DNA of 59,515 nucleotides from Zygnema cylindricum (taxonomy: Eukaryota > Streptophyta > Zygnematophyceae > Zygnematales > Zygnemataceae). The DNA lies in NCBI GenBank assembly GCA_037447655.1, contig JBBHKE010001004.1:60838-120352 (forward strand), given 5' to 3'. The notes below the pieces were generated by a model that was not told the DNA's origin, did not search any database, and worked only from the letters and a program-made list of their open reading frames with translations. The position numbers were made by a program, and so were the translations under genes. This document shows, piece by piece, positions 22,901 through 34,813 of this stretch (the stretch's first letter is position 1; each line of letters opens with the position of its first letter).

Positions 22901-24796
22901 CTCTCTCACTCTCACTTTTACGAGTTACTCATGAAAAAATTTAGGCCATGAATCGACTGGTCTTTCAGTAAAATACACAAAAGAAATGCTTTTCATCCTT
23001 AACTAACCAGCCCTGCTTTTCTGCACATTATTCTAGAGGAAGCAAATGTACAGAACTGAAAAAGAAACCGTGATTCACATCAACTCATGTATTGAAAGCC
23101 TCGTTTACATGTGAGTCTGTAATTAACATTCATGAACGTGAAAAGACAAAAAAAAAGCGGAATGAACATTCATGGTGACTGCAGATGGACGATGTAAGAA
23201 GAGCAATAACTTACCCCAGATTTCCTGCGTAAGGCCTCCATAAGCAATGTAGACGGTTGTTCCGCTGGCACGGAGGGAAAGAAATTTCACAATATTTATT
23301 TTGCATTGAAGCATGGGTAGTAACAAACATTTTCCAAAAACAATAGACATTCAGAGGATAGAAGGCACCATAATCCAAGAATCAATGGGAAAACAGTTCC
23401 CCTTTGGCATTTTAAAAAACATAATCACCAACAGAAAACCTCGTCAAGCTCAACTCTAATGCAGAGCCATATGACGCACATGATTAGAATCTGAGAAACA
23501 GCGCCCATACAACAACTGTAACAGACAAAAATGCTTTTGCGCAAAAAGTTATTATCACTTTCATTCACTTAAAAAAACATTTACTTAACAGGCAATAACA
23601 GGAAGCATAAGTCGAAATCATTTTTGTTCACTTACAGACAATAATAGGAAGCATAAGGTTACTCCCATCCTCCATTTTAAGCACCATCGCTGGCTGTGGA
23701 GAATAGGTTGAAAGCTTGGCGCCATTTGAAACATTCTGTTCACATTTCATCTGGCGACCATCTGAAAGTTTTATAAAAAAACCATCTCTCGAACTGCACA
23801 CCTCCCCTGGAAAGACCAGAGAAGAATAAACTGTGAGCTTTGTGCGGTAATAGTTACATTTAGTACTACTTACATTTTGGAACATCATATGTCACATGTC
23901 CTGTGTGACATTATTACTAAACATAAAGAAATCAGTTATTGTCAGAAAATTTCAAAAAAATGTGATCACGTTAATGGATTCTATAATGTGTTAGCACAGT
24001 TTTTAAGGAACCTGTGTTTTTAGTATTTGGCGATATATACATGTACAGCTAGTCTTCCGAAACTCAATCGATTACTGCATAGACATGATATGGTTATTTA
24101 GTATAAGCATCCTGCAATAAGTGCCAAAAATTAGTGATGCACAAACAGAGAAAAAGAAACAAAAACAGATACATCATCAGACAGAGATATACATTGTAGG
24201 AACCTCAGAATGGTGAATAGTGCAAGTCTAATGTAAAAGATCAAAAGATGACATGATTTTGGGTGAAAAAAGCTTTTTGAAATTGACATCTCAGAAATAG
24301 GTAGTTAGTTTCCAATCAGGACCCTTGTTGGATGTGACAACAGTCATTTACTATCACACTAATTTCAAACATACAAAAAATGATGCTGAGGATTCCAGGA
24401 ATTTATCGACGGAAAATAGTCTATTACAGAAAATACTAAAAGAAACTAAACATCAAACATGTGACATACAACTGTTTGGCGCATAACTGCCTTAATGGAC
24501 TTACCGGCCTCGAGAACTGAGGCTGTAACAAATTCCGGATCATCCTCTACAAAATCTTCTCTCATGGAATCATCATTAACTGCCATAACCGTCTTCATAA
24601 AGCTGGTCTTGCTCGTAGGGGACTTCTTGTAAGACTTTTTGCAGGATCTCCAAGCCGATAAGTCATTCAATCTGGCAATTTTGGAAGTCATCTTAACTCC
24701 ATTGGATGCATTGGAAAAATGAGAGTTTAGCGAGTATATACACGGTTGGTAAATGGAAGAAATTATAGCCTCCTGTTGCCAGATTGTAGTCGCCAT
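19986..24796 (-). CDS. Bifunctional nuclease (BBD-type, DUF151 plus UVR)
   Basis: Nine exons with agreeing phases: 24796-24505, 23806-23636, 23264-23215, 22777-22721, 22355-22290, 22176-22128, 21425-21269, 20827-20736 and 20044-19986, giving 330 residues, close to the 325 of Arabidopsis BBD1. The bifunctional-nuclease domain (about residues 137-255) shows AMVLKMEDGSNLMLPIIV, then LLMEALRR, RPSIYQVIRDMVELMGHEV, VKLVRITHRVCESYHARIY, FSLDLRPSDAINLAARVKVP and IQVSRRLA. A C-terminal UVR-like helix pair follows (LVAKLSIAAQEERYADAAEL, then RDELNKLRRKKK, to about 326). The Ser-rich first exon may be a targeting peptide. Plant BBD proteins have RNase/DNase activity and act in basal defence and ABA-linked callose deposition. 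The start sits in ACAGCCATGG. The acceptor of exon 6 has a weak pyrimidine tract. Confidence 0.92.
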
Positions 24797-26099
24797 GGCT
24801 GTAGATTCAGTAGCAGAGATGGCGCAGATTGATTCAGCAGATGTGATTTAGCGACGATAATTGAGTCAAAACAGGTTGTTTTCTTGAAAACAGATTTGTC
24901 CAGCGGAGTTGGAATTTGAACCGTAATGCTGTACTTTTCCAATTACGTCGGACGTACTTTTTTCTTTGATTTGTCCGAGACAGCGTTACTTACTGTACTG
25001 TTTTTGTCTGTTTCTAATCCACATGTGTTTTTTTTTCCCAACTAATTTGGACGCATGTTTTCCTTTGGCTATGTTTGTCTGTCAGAACTCAGAAACTAAC
25101 AATTGGCTTTTATCCACAAGAGCTTTCAACAAAGAGGAATATGATTGGTGAATCAGGTAAAAAAAATGTTTATTCGGGCATAAAAAATATTTACACTATT
25201 TTTTGGTACCATGTTAATCAAAAAACCACTAATTTCCAATCACAGAAAAAGACAGTCTCCTCCAGAAACTTTGGCGGAGTCGTGGATAAGGCACTTCACT
25301 GAATGCCATGTGGCAAACTGTGCACAAAGGCAACATGCCTGACTTGACCGTTTTGCGTTTTAACATACTCCGTACATGCATTCAAAAAACTGGATAAACT
25401 ATATGTGAAAGAGAAAAAATTGTACACTGCTAGAGTTAAGACGAAAAGCAGGAATGAATTTCAAATGTCCTTCTCGGATGAAGTGTGAACGTCACAAGCA
25501 TTTTCATATGCTACAGTACTGTACTTGTATGGGCGGTTGTTCGATACCCATACTGTACAGTACTAGCTTTAAAGTTAATTGTGATATTTTAGGATTACCA
25601 ATAAGCCACGTCAGAACAAATTAGAATCGAGTAAAATCGACAGCGTGTTTTCTGTCGTATATCCATACGGGCCGTTCGATGAATTCCCGCGATGCTGACA
25701 GATGTGCCCAGATGATCTCGATCGCTGGGATAGGTCTCGTACAGTCCTGTACCGCAGGAGCCTACGGAAGTACGAATATCCAGATATTTGCCACACATTG
25801 GAGCTCGCATACCATGTGGAACTGTCACACGTGCTTGTAGACATACGGGCTGAAGGAACACAGCCCAGAGTGCGGGAGAGCACGGGAGAGATCTTCTGTC
25901 CACGGTTCACACACGGAACCTTGATTACGTACGGTACACCGTCCATCCCTATGGTACACCGTTTATCGTCCTTGGCGCTGATGTTTTTTACGCCACTTAA
26001 TGCTAAAAATGATATACCGTGTACCCTATACAATTATATCGATATACGGTGCAATATCCACCGGGTCCAAAAATTATCACGAAATGTGAATGACTGAGA
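24797..26099. other. Upstream region of the nuclease gene, no gene recognised
   Basis: Holds the promoter of the BBD-type gene. Open frames of 100-140 codons overlap on both strands at 25595-26097 with no family motif, so I treat the stretch as non-coding and possibly repeat-derived. TGTACGG and TACAGTAC words are frequent. Confidence 0.4.
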
Positions 26100-26127
26100 G
26101 GGTGCGTCTCCATGTACTTGTAACTTA

Positions 26128-27467
26128 GGGTATGTCCCCATGTACATAAGTAAGGGTTTTTTTCTGTCGTTTTCCTGTAAAACTTAGCGCCGTACTGCTT
26201 AAGTTGCAACCGTACAAAGGAATCGCAAATTTGTAGAGTACAATTTGCATCATCCTCGAATTTAGGATGTATGAAAATTTGTCGTCTTGTGTTTTTCGAC
26301 CCACTTCCACGACAAAAAACGTCATCTTTAACCTTACGTTTAAAACATATGCACGATGTGTTTTAAAACTAGGTATTTTCGATAAAGAAATAGGAACATA
26401 TATTCGCAAGTGCCGTAATTTTCGAAAATTTTCATACGATTTCCAAGGACAAAGAAAAGTACAAAATTCGCTATGTTTTGTCCGTTTGCATTCAAATACG
26501 ACGAAGAAAAGTACACAATTTGTTTGGTTTTGTCCGTTTTCGTCCAGTACGGGTTTTTTTTTGCGAGGGTCTTCAAATTCCGATGCCATTTCACGTCGAC
26601 CGGATAGGAGACGCAAAGGCAAAGCGCCTCGTCTTCAACCGTGAAACGGCACAGGCTGGAAGGCGGTACGTCTACAATGTCACGGTAAGACATGCGACGT
26701 CACAAGCGATTCCAACAAAGTCATAGTTCAAAAGTAGGCGTTTTTATGGTAGGCCTTTGGTAGGCGCTCAAAACTTGGCACAAAACTCGCGTAACGTAGG
26801 CATACTGTATGTGTGTGCGTTGTGCACACCCCTGTACGAGCGTACGAATCTGACGTATGATGATAGTACAGTGCACGCCGCCGAACGGAATTTTTTAGCG
26901 AATTGACACGGCGTAGGATGACATTTTGCGGGAAAAATAACCCGGAAAAAAAAAGCGGACGTAAGTCCTATTGTTAGTTGTGTTATGGGCTTTTCATGTG
27001 ATCTTCTTAGATCGCTACTTTGATCAACGACCGTCAGATCGTCCAAATCTGACGGTTTAAATCAAAAGTCGCTCAAAACTCATAGAAAAAAACTTTTTTG
27101 TCCGATTTTTTTTTCAAATTTAGACATGACGTTTAATTCTCTATCGATCCATGTGCAACCCAACCCTGTTACTATTTTATTTCATTTTGCGACCAATACA
27201 ATATGGGTCTTAAGGGTATATTGTATTTTTTACGTACAATAGGCATATTGTACGGGTGTACTTGCACCTACTTTTTAACTATGCAAAAAAATAACGTGCG
27301 ACCACAGATTGTAGACGTTGACAACCGTCACCGGTATTGTTGACGTATACAATCGTCATAAGCGTAAGTTACGATTTCGTCCTTACAGACATATGGACAC
27401 TTGAAAACCGGGTCGCGCTAAAATACAAAGTAAGTTCGCTAAGTTACAAGTGCATGGGGACATACCC
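26128..27467 (+). mobile_element. PIF/Harbinger-like MITE, inner inverted copy
   Basis: Bounded by GGGTATGTCCCCATG and CATGGGGACATACCC, with TTA at 26125-26127 and 27468-27470. A 3-bp TWA duplication and ends starting GGG fit PIF/Harbinger (Tourist-type) elements. Without the MITE at 26722-27283 it is about 778 bp, comparable to 716 bp for the copy at 44909. No transposase. Confidence 0.82.
26722..27283 (+). mobile_element. hAT-type MITE nested inside a PIF-like MITE
   Basis: Same family as 5625-6082: begins CATAGTTCAAAAGTAGGCG, ends TTTTTAACTATG, and shares the interior (TTATGGGCTTTTCATGTGAT and ACATGACGTTTAATTCTCTA). The copy at 44909-45624 shows the uninterrupted site (GACGTCACAAGGAGTTTAAA). 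Flanking octamers no longer match (AACAAAGT, CAAAAAAA), so this insertion is older or its flanks were repaired. Confidence 0.82.
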
Positions 27468-28271
27468 TTAGCGAAAAACTTTGTTTTTTACCGCAGATCC
27501 GCGGACCCGGATTTCAGGCGTCCCTATGTGTAACAACGACATAGTTACTTAAGGGTGTGACGATTGTATACGCTGACAATGCCCGTGACGGCTGACAACG
27601 TCTACAATCTGTGATGACGCACGATATTTTTCTCACTACTCGTCGCATTAGTTTTCGTGACATTGTAGACGTACCGCCTTCTAGCCTACCGTATCACGGT
27701 TGAAGAAGATGCAATTTGCCTTTGCGTCTCCTGTCCGCTCGACGTGAAATGGCATTGGAATTTTGAGACCCCTGGCGAAATAAAATCCGTACCAAGCGCA
27801 AACGGACAAAACCAAACATATTGTGTACTTTACTTCCTCGTACCTAAACCCAAACGAACAAAACATAACGAATAGTGTACATTTCGCCGTCGCTTGAATT
27901 CGTTTGAAATTATTGTAAAACTTTTTACAGGTGGTAATACGTGTTCCTATTTGTTTTTCGAAAACACTTTGTTTTAAACACATCTTTCCTGTGTTTTAAA
28001 GAAAAGTTTGAAGATGACGTTTTTTGGCAAGAACACGACGACAACATGTAGTACACCCTGAATTCGATGATGACGCAAAATGTACTTCTCATTTTTTATA
28101 TTTTTCTGTACGGTTTAGACTTACGCGGTACGGCTCTAAGTTTTACAAAAAAACGACAGAAAAAAACCCTTACTTTGGCACATGGAGACGCACCCTCACT
28201 TTTTAAGTTTTTTTTCTTCTGGGTCATGGACTCTAACTAGGGTGGATGGCTGACCACTCCGCGGCCATTTA

Positions 28272-29270
28272 GGGCACTTTCCCATGTAACCGAAACTTTA
28301 ATCTTGTAACTTTGTTTCTAGCGAAGATTCTCCGTACATATTTATGAGCATTCCGATGTAATCGCAAATAACTTGTTACTTCAAAAAGTGACAAGCGTAG
28401 ACGTGTACGAAACACGTGACACATAAACGGTACACAAAATGTTGCGAAACTTCCACTCAATTTCGATTTCAAACGTCCACCCGCACGTTGAACAGTTTTT
28501 GTCACTTCGCTTTATCTGCACGCCACATTGTCGACGTGGAGGTATTGCAAATGTTTAGGGTTTGTGATATTGTGACGTCACGCGCGTCACGCTCAACTAT
28601 GACAGCGCCCACGTCACAATTTCTAAAACTTTCCGCCATGATTTTCCGATTGTTGTTTTTTGTCTTTTCCTACTCTACTTGCCATCAAAATACGCTCAAA
28701 GATAGTCAAAAGAAATCGTTTTCATAGATCTTTCATTTGATACCTTTCTTGCCTTTTTTCATTGCAAGAATTGTGAGATATACGCGTTAGTGGGAGAGGG
28801 AGAGAGAGAGGCGCTTTCATGGACTTCGCTTTTGCGAAATGGCGTCCCTTGGTCGAGACCCCTCCACTGCCTCTGCACGGAAAAAGGTGCACGGAAAAAA
28901 GTACGTAAAGGCTGTAAACGTGCAGTGGATTTTTTTTTGACGAAAATTTTGTCAAAAACCTCTGACGCATGCGAAATCATATGTAGATTCGCCCATGTCG
29001 TGGAACTTTATTTAAAATCACCTCTCGAGGTGATTTTATTAAAGTTTGAAGATGATATGGAAGGTCGCGAAAGTGGGTCGAAACTCGCTAAACGATAAAG
29101 TGCATTGCGATAGACGACAAACTGCGGTACAGCTAAAGTTTTAATGGAACGTAACTTGTACGGTGGTAATTTGAATTTTTGGGTACGGCTGCAGTTTTTT
29201 TCTTTTTTTTCCAAGTTATAAAGGAAAACGACAGAAAATAACTGTAACTTTAGCACATGGGAAAGTGCCC
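28272..29270. mobile_element. 999-bp relative of the PIF-like MITE
   Basis: Ends GGGCACTTTCCCATGT and ACATGGGAAAGTGCCC form a perfect 16-bp inverted pair. The outer triplets are TTA and TAA. Internal words (AAAGTTTGAAGATGA, AAACGACAGAAAATAACTG) link it to the neighbouring family. At 29017-29042 lies a near-perfect palindrome, TAAAATCACCTC-TC-GAGGTGATTTTA. Confidence 0.68.
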
Positions 29271-29435
29271 TAATTTATGAAGGAAAACGACACGAAATAA
29301 CTGTAACTTTACCACATGCGAAAATACCCTAAGAACGTAATCATAACTTACGAGCGTGACGATTGTATACGTCGACAATACCTGTGACGGTAATCAGCGT
29401 CTACAATCTGTGTTGTCGCACGTTATTTTGCTTTG
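29271..29435. repeat. Fragments of PIF-like MITE termini
   Basis: 29275-29333 repeats the last 57 bp of the preceding element in tandem (AAGGAAAACGACACGAAATA). 29338-29435 matches the inner end region of the same family (TGACGATTGTATACGTCGAC ... GTCTACAATCTGTG). They look like debris from a further copy. 29436-29720 holds no recognised feature. Confidence 0.6.
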
Positions 29436-29720
29436 TCCTTTTTCTAAAAGGGAAAAGCATTGTAGTCGCCTTCGTCTCTGGTGACAAAGAAAAATAATCG
29501 TTGATTTTTTTGTGTAAGATCTTGAGCCGTTGAGTGTTTTGAGTTTTGAGTTTTGATTGGCGTCTTTGGTGACAACGATAGTTGACCGTCGTTTTGATGT
29601 AATGAAAAGAGACACGTGGTAAAATCCTATTTGTTGTATTTCGTGTGGTTGTAGTGGTATGATAAAAGGCCAAATAAAAACGACGTCACGCCAAAATGTC
29701 GTGATATCAATACCGGTTGA

Positions 29721-29950
29721 GTAACGTACACTATCGTACTTATAATTTTTGCGCCTGCGATCCCGTCACATCACGCCACGCTGTCGTGTTCTCAATATCC
29801 GTACACTACTGTTATTTCAGTGTTGCCGTGACGTACGATGTGTCGTATAATCTATACCTACAGTAATGTACATTATCGCATTTTTAATTTTGGCGCGTGC
29901 GATCCCGTCACATCACGCCACGTTGTCGTGTTCTCCATATCCGTACAGTA
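29721..29950. repeat. 142-bp tandem repeat
   Basis: Two units with a period of 142 bp (GCGATCCCGTCACATCACGC at 29757 and 29899). The second unit is interrupted at 29950 by the MITE at 29951-30627 and resumes at 30628 with CGTAATTTCAGTGTTGGCGT. Confidence 0.75.
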
Positions 29951-30627
29951 CACAACGAATAGTAATTACTAATTAGAGTAAATATCGCTAATTCGGTCGC
30001 CCTAAATTTCGACTATATCACGTTAAATAGAGTAAATGATTCGAATTTTTTCATTGTACTATTTAAGGTAAAATTTAATTAGCGTAAAAAATTCTAATAT
30101 AGGTTCGTTGTAAATAGTGTGGAGTACGGACAACGTCTGACTGTGCAAAATTGTACTTTTATAAGTAAAAAGGTTGAAATAATAATTTAATAGAATCGCG
30201 CTCGCATGTGAAATTGCACTAAACAAAAAAATAAATCGCATCGGAAAAAAACCCGTTCGCATAGCTCCATCTGTCGACAACATTGTCGTCCGTGTGAACA
30301 TTTACATGAATTTACATGTGAAAAGTTTATAGTTAAACGACAACAGTATGAGTTGAGACAAATAGTATATATATGAGCAAATAGTACTAACGTCATAATG
30401 ACGTCAAAATATATGGACTAACAGTTTTTGTATGTCTACATAATTTAGTGTCCATACTTACAACACGGATAATTATTGCCGACATAACCCAATATAGAGT
30501 ACTTAAATAAATTAGAGTAAACTTCCTCTGTTAAAAGGTTCTATCACAATAATTAGCGTTTATAACTCTATTTTTTTTTTGTTTTTTTACTCTAATTTTT
30601 TCTTTACTCTAATTACGATTCGCGGTG
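29951..30627. mobile_element. TA-flanked MITE, complete copy
   Basis: A 677-bp element with inverted ends CACAACGAATAGTAATTA and TAATTACGATTCGCGGTG, flanked by TA at 29949-29950 and 30628-30629. The host repeat unit continues across it, which confirms the boundaries. Related to the truncated copy at 9511. Its terminal 17 bp resemble those of the 215-bp MITE family. No coding capacity. Confidence 0.85.
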
Positions 30628-30629
30628 TA

Positions 30630-31125
30630 TCGTAATTTCAGTGTTGGCGTCATGTACGATGTTCGTACATGGTATGCACTGTACTATCGCATTGTACATG
30701 GTAAAGACCATGAGGATGCCAAGTGGATGGTTTAATTCGCGTTTCGTTCATGTAGGGGGTTTGTTTAAGCGTAAAAGTTTCACTTTACTTTGAGCATTCA
30801 ATCTCGATCTACTGAACGATATGAATAAATGGACTGAATATATCATGTAGTATTAAATATTTTAATGTTAAATATAGAATACACATTAAACCATTAGCAT
30901 TATTCAACCATTATTCGTTTAAACATAATGCTAATTGTTTTTGTTTCTTTTATATTAAGGTGTTGCATGTATTTTTTTTTAATTTATTTTTTATCAAATC
31001 ATAAAATCACAAAAGAAGAAAACAAAAAAAAGGCAAACAAAATAAATAACCACAATACAACCTTGATCACATAACAAAAACGCAAGAAACAAATGTAAAC
31101 ATAACAAAGAAAAAAAACCATCAGA
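30630..31125. other. Intergenic, nothing recognised
   Basis: AT-rich sequence between a MITE and the tandem repeat, with no supported gene. Confidence 0.4.
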
Positions 31126-31690
31126 CTTAACTAGGATTCAACCAACTTAGTCCAAAGACCTAGATGGTTGGAACAACATCATTATCAGCTCGATGGCTGA
31201 CTAACTCTACAAACACGTATTTTCTTTTATTTTTTTTGTTAGTTAGAATATGTTGATTACTTTAAGTACTTTTTTTTGTTTTCGATCAAGCACCTTAGTC
31301 GAAGACCCAGATGGTTGCATAAACATCATTATCAGCTCAAAGGCTGACTAACATTACAATCACATATCATTTATTAATTTTTGTTGTTTATTATAGTAGA
31401 TTGATTACCTTGAGTACTTTGTTTTTATCTTTATTTTTTGTGATCAACCAACTTAGTCTTAAGACTTAGAAGGCTGCATAAACATCACTATCAGCTCGGA
31501 GGCTGACCAACATTACAAACACTTATTTCATTCATTATATTTGTTTGTTAAATTACATTGTTACTTTGGATAATTTTTTTTTGTTTTTTCGATCAACCAA
31601 CTTAGTCTAACGACCAAGAAAGTTGCTCAACATCATTATCAGCTCAAAGGCTGACCAACACTACAAACATTGGTATTAATTTTTTTGTAA
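31126..31690. repeat. Four-copy tandem repeat of about 150 bp
   Basis: CAACTTAGTC-like words recur at 31143, 31291, 31449 and 31598, each followed by AACATCATTATCAGCTC and GGCTGACTAAC-type blocks, then a T-rich spacer. It leads straight into the ATC array. Confidence 0.8.
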
Positions 31691-31827
31691 AATACAACAC
31701 AAATACTTGACTACTTTGTTTCGGTGAAACTTGATAACTTTGTTTTTATACAGATATTGGTGTTTTTTATTTTTGAAATACAATACAAATACTCGGAATA
31801 CTTTGTTTTGGTGATACTTTGATTAAA

Positions 31828-32275
31828 TCATCATCATCATCATCACCGTCATCATCATCATTATCATCATCGTCATCATCATTGTCAACATCATCATCGT
31901 GAACACATCATCATCATCATCATCGTCATCATCTTCATCATCATCATCATCGTCAACAACATCATCATCATCATCATCATCATCGTCATCATTACATCCC
32001 CATCATCATCATTACATCATCATCATCATCATCATCATCGTCATCATCATCATCATCATCATCGTCATTATCATCATCATCATCATCATCATTATCATCA
32101 TCGTCATCATCATCATCATCATCATCTTCATCATCATCATCTTCATCATCATCATCATCATCATCGTCATCATCATCATTATCATCATCGTCATCATCAT
32201 CGTCAACATCATCATCGTGAACACATCATCATTATCATCTTTAAATCACCATCATCAACAACATCATCATCATTA

Positions 32276-32309
<34 letters not shown>

Positions 32310-32816
32310 GTCAACATCATCATCATCAACGTCATCATCATCATCATCGTCATCATTACATCCCCATCATCATCATTACATCATCATCATCATCATCATC
32401 ATCGTCATCATCATCATCATCATCGTCATCATCATCATCATCATTACATCATGATCATTATCATTACATCCCCATCATCAACACCATCATCAATACAACA
32501 TCATCATCATCATCATCGTCATCATCTTCATCATCATCATCACCAACAACATGATCATCATCATCATCATCATCATTTCCGTTATCATCATCATCATCAA
32601 AATCATCGTCAACGTCATCATCATCATCATCATTATCGTTATCCTCATCATCGTCATCATCATCATCATCATCATAATCAACATCATCATCATCATCATT
32701 ATCAGTACATCATCATCATCATCACCATCATCAATACAACATCATCATCATCGTCAATATCATCATCATCCTCGTCATCATCATCGTCAACATCATCATC
32801 ATCATCATCATCAACG

Positions 32817-32863
<47 letters not shown>

Positions 32864-33210
32864 GTCATCATCATCATCATCGTCATCATCATCATCATCA
32901 TTACATCATGATCATTATCATTACATCCCCATCATCAACACCATCATCATCATTAAATCATCATCATCATCATCATTATCATTATCATTATGGTCATCAT
33001 CGTCATCATTATCATCATCAGCATTATAAACTTCATCATCATCATCATCATTATCGTTATCATCATCATCGTCATCATTATCATCATCATCATCATCATC
33101 ATAATTATCAACATCATAATCATCATTATCAGTACATCATCATCATCATCATCATCATCATCGTCATCATCATCGTCATCATCATGATCGTCATCAACAT
33201 CGTCAACGTT

Positions 33211-33245
<35 letters not shown>

Positions 33246-33800
33246 TATCATCATCATTATCATCATCGTTATTAGCATCATTATCAACATCATCGTCAAC
33301 ATCATCATCATCATCATCATTATTATCGTTATCGTCATCATCGTCATCATCATCATCATCATTACATCATCATCATCATTATCAATAGAACAACATCATC
33401 ATCATCGTCATAATCATCACCATCATCATCATCATCATCGTCATCAACAGTGTCAACATCATCATTGTCAACATCATCATCATCATTATCATTATCGTTA
33501 TCGTCATCATCGTTTCATCATCATCATCAGCAATTCTAAACATCATCATGATCATTATCAGTATATCATCATTATCATCATCATCATCATTATCAATACA
33601 ACATCATCATCATTACATCATCATCATCATCATCATCGTCATCATCATCATCATCATCATCGTCATCATCATCATCATCATCGTCATCATTGTCATCAAC
33701 ATCGTCAATATCATCACAGTCAACATACTTATCATCGTCATCAACATCGTAAACATCATTATCATCATCATCATCATCGTCGTCAACATCATCAGCCCAT
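31828..33800. repeat. 2-kb ATC/TCA trinucleotide array
   Basis: CATCATCAT interrupted by GTC, TTA, AAC and ACATCCCC variants. Larger blocks recur: CATTACATCCCCATCATCAT near 31990 and 32354, and CATGATCATTATCATTACAT near 32450 and 32909. Reading frames of up to 419 codons are poly-Ile, poly-Ser, poly-His or poly-Met according to frame and are not genes. Confidence 0.92.
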
Positions 33801-33839
33801 CTTTCACTAAGAGGCCATCTTTCACTAGGAGCAAAAAAT

Positions 33840-34813
33840 TGTAACACTAATAGTGGATCTAACATGGTTGTAAACAGGTATTTAAAGGTTAAGAATATAA
33901 AGTTATGAATTTGGTAGACGTCCGCGAAATAATCGCGCGATTTGGAGTTTTAATTTCAAAGATAGAGAGATGGGTGTATTTAGGTGACAGCGCCGGGTCA
34001 AACTAACAAGTGGGTATCATCGAAACGGGTTAATGGTCAAATTAGTACCGAAATTTTGCGTGTACATTTCATAGAGTACTAATGAAACATTTAGTCGTTT
34101 ATTACGCACGATGGTTCGTTTCGTACAATTTTTAGTACGAACCGTCACTTTCACTTAATGGAATTTTGTAGGTAGTTTCGCGTGCGAAATTTGCGACGCA
34201 CGTTCGTGCGAAGTCGCGTTTCGTTTGGCGCGAACTTTATCACGTAAATGTTATGTAGTGAAACGTAGCGTTTGATTGGTTGGTAAATGCTACGTAGTTA
34301 GTAAGAGATTTCGCACGCTTTTGTATTGATCAGTCTGAGTCATTGCTGATCAATGATTGGCCCAGGTAAAACCTGTTCAACGGAGCATTGACTGTGGCCT
34401 GGCTAGTCCACGACGATGATGGATAAATACTGAAGTCTAAGAGGAGAGTAAACATCTTTTCTTTTGGAAAAGTTTGGAGAAATTCTGACTGATCTTGGTC
34501 TTGAGGGATTAAAACCAAATTGGAGCATTGGCATTTTGGCATTGAAATCTCTTACAAACTAAGTAGTGTTTTAGTAGTTAAAAGATAAAATATTTAAGAG
34601 TGGAGAGTAGAGGAAAATAATTTAATGAGAAGGGTTGAGCCACGAGGGCAAGAGACCAAGCTAATGTTATGAGGACAAAAGCTTCTTCTAATTTAAAGTT
34701 TATCCTTATGTGAGTGTTTTCCAATGTGGATGTGTATTTTCCAATGTGTGGAATGTGCGGTTGAAATGGGTTGTCGTAATGGTTTTTTTTAAGACGTAGG
34801 AGATCGTATTACA
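33840..34813 (+). mobile_element. Putative Ty3/gypsy-type 5' LTR with PBS
   Basis: Starts TGTAACACTAATAG and ends CGTATTACA, so the ends are inverted (TGTAAyAC) and TG...CA. Three bases later comes TGTATCAAAGC (34817-34827), a two-mismatch version of the usual TGGTATCAGAGC complementary to the 3' end of initiator tRNA-Met. A leader follows to 35586. The boundaries are inferred, since no second LTR is in the window. Confidence 0.55.

Larger units (their letters stand above)
26100..28195 (-). mobile_element. PIF/Harbinger-like MITE, outer element of a nest
   Basis: Begins GGGTGCGTCTCCATGT and ends ACATGGAGACGCACCC, a perfect 16-bp inverted end pair. The interior matches the single copy at 44909-45624 in reverse orientation, once the nested element at 26128-27467 and its TTA are removed (about 753 bp remain). 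The nested element sits only 28 bp from this element's end. Flanking triplets are AGA and TCA, so its own target duplication is not preserved or not resolved. Confidence 0.7.

Noticed and set aside
25595-26097. Three overlapping frames of 102-140 codons
   Set aside because: They overlap on both strands, have no family motif and no splice support; they probably result from GC-richer repeat-like DNA.
26267-26693. Genes in the MITE nest (frames of 117-165 codons on both strands)
   Set aside because: They lie within inverted-end elements, overlap antisense and have no transposase motif; only the shared short block is kept as a finding.
27514-28198. A separate PIF-like element from 27517 with TCA on both sides
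   Set aside because: The start GGCGTCCCTATGTG aligns with internal sequence of the family, and the true partner of the right end is the exact 16-bp match at 26100.
31899-33865. Several open frames of up to 419 codons
   Set aside because: Poly-Ile, Ser, His, Met or Asp runs from the ATC array in every frame; no unique sequence.
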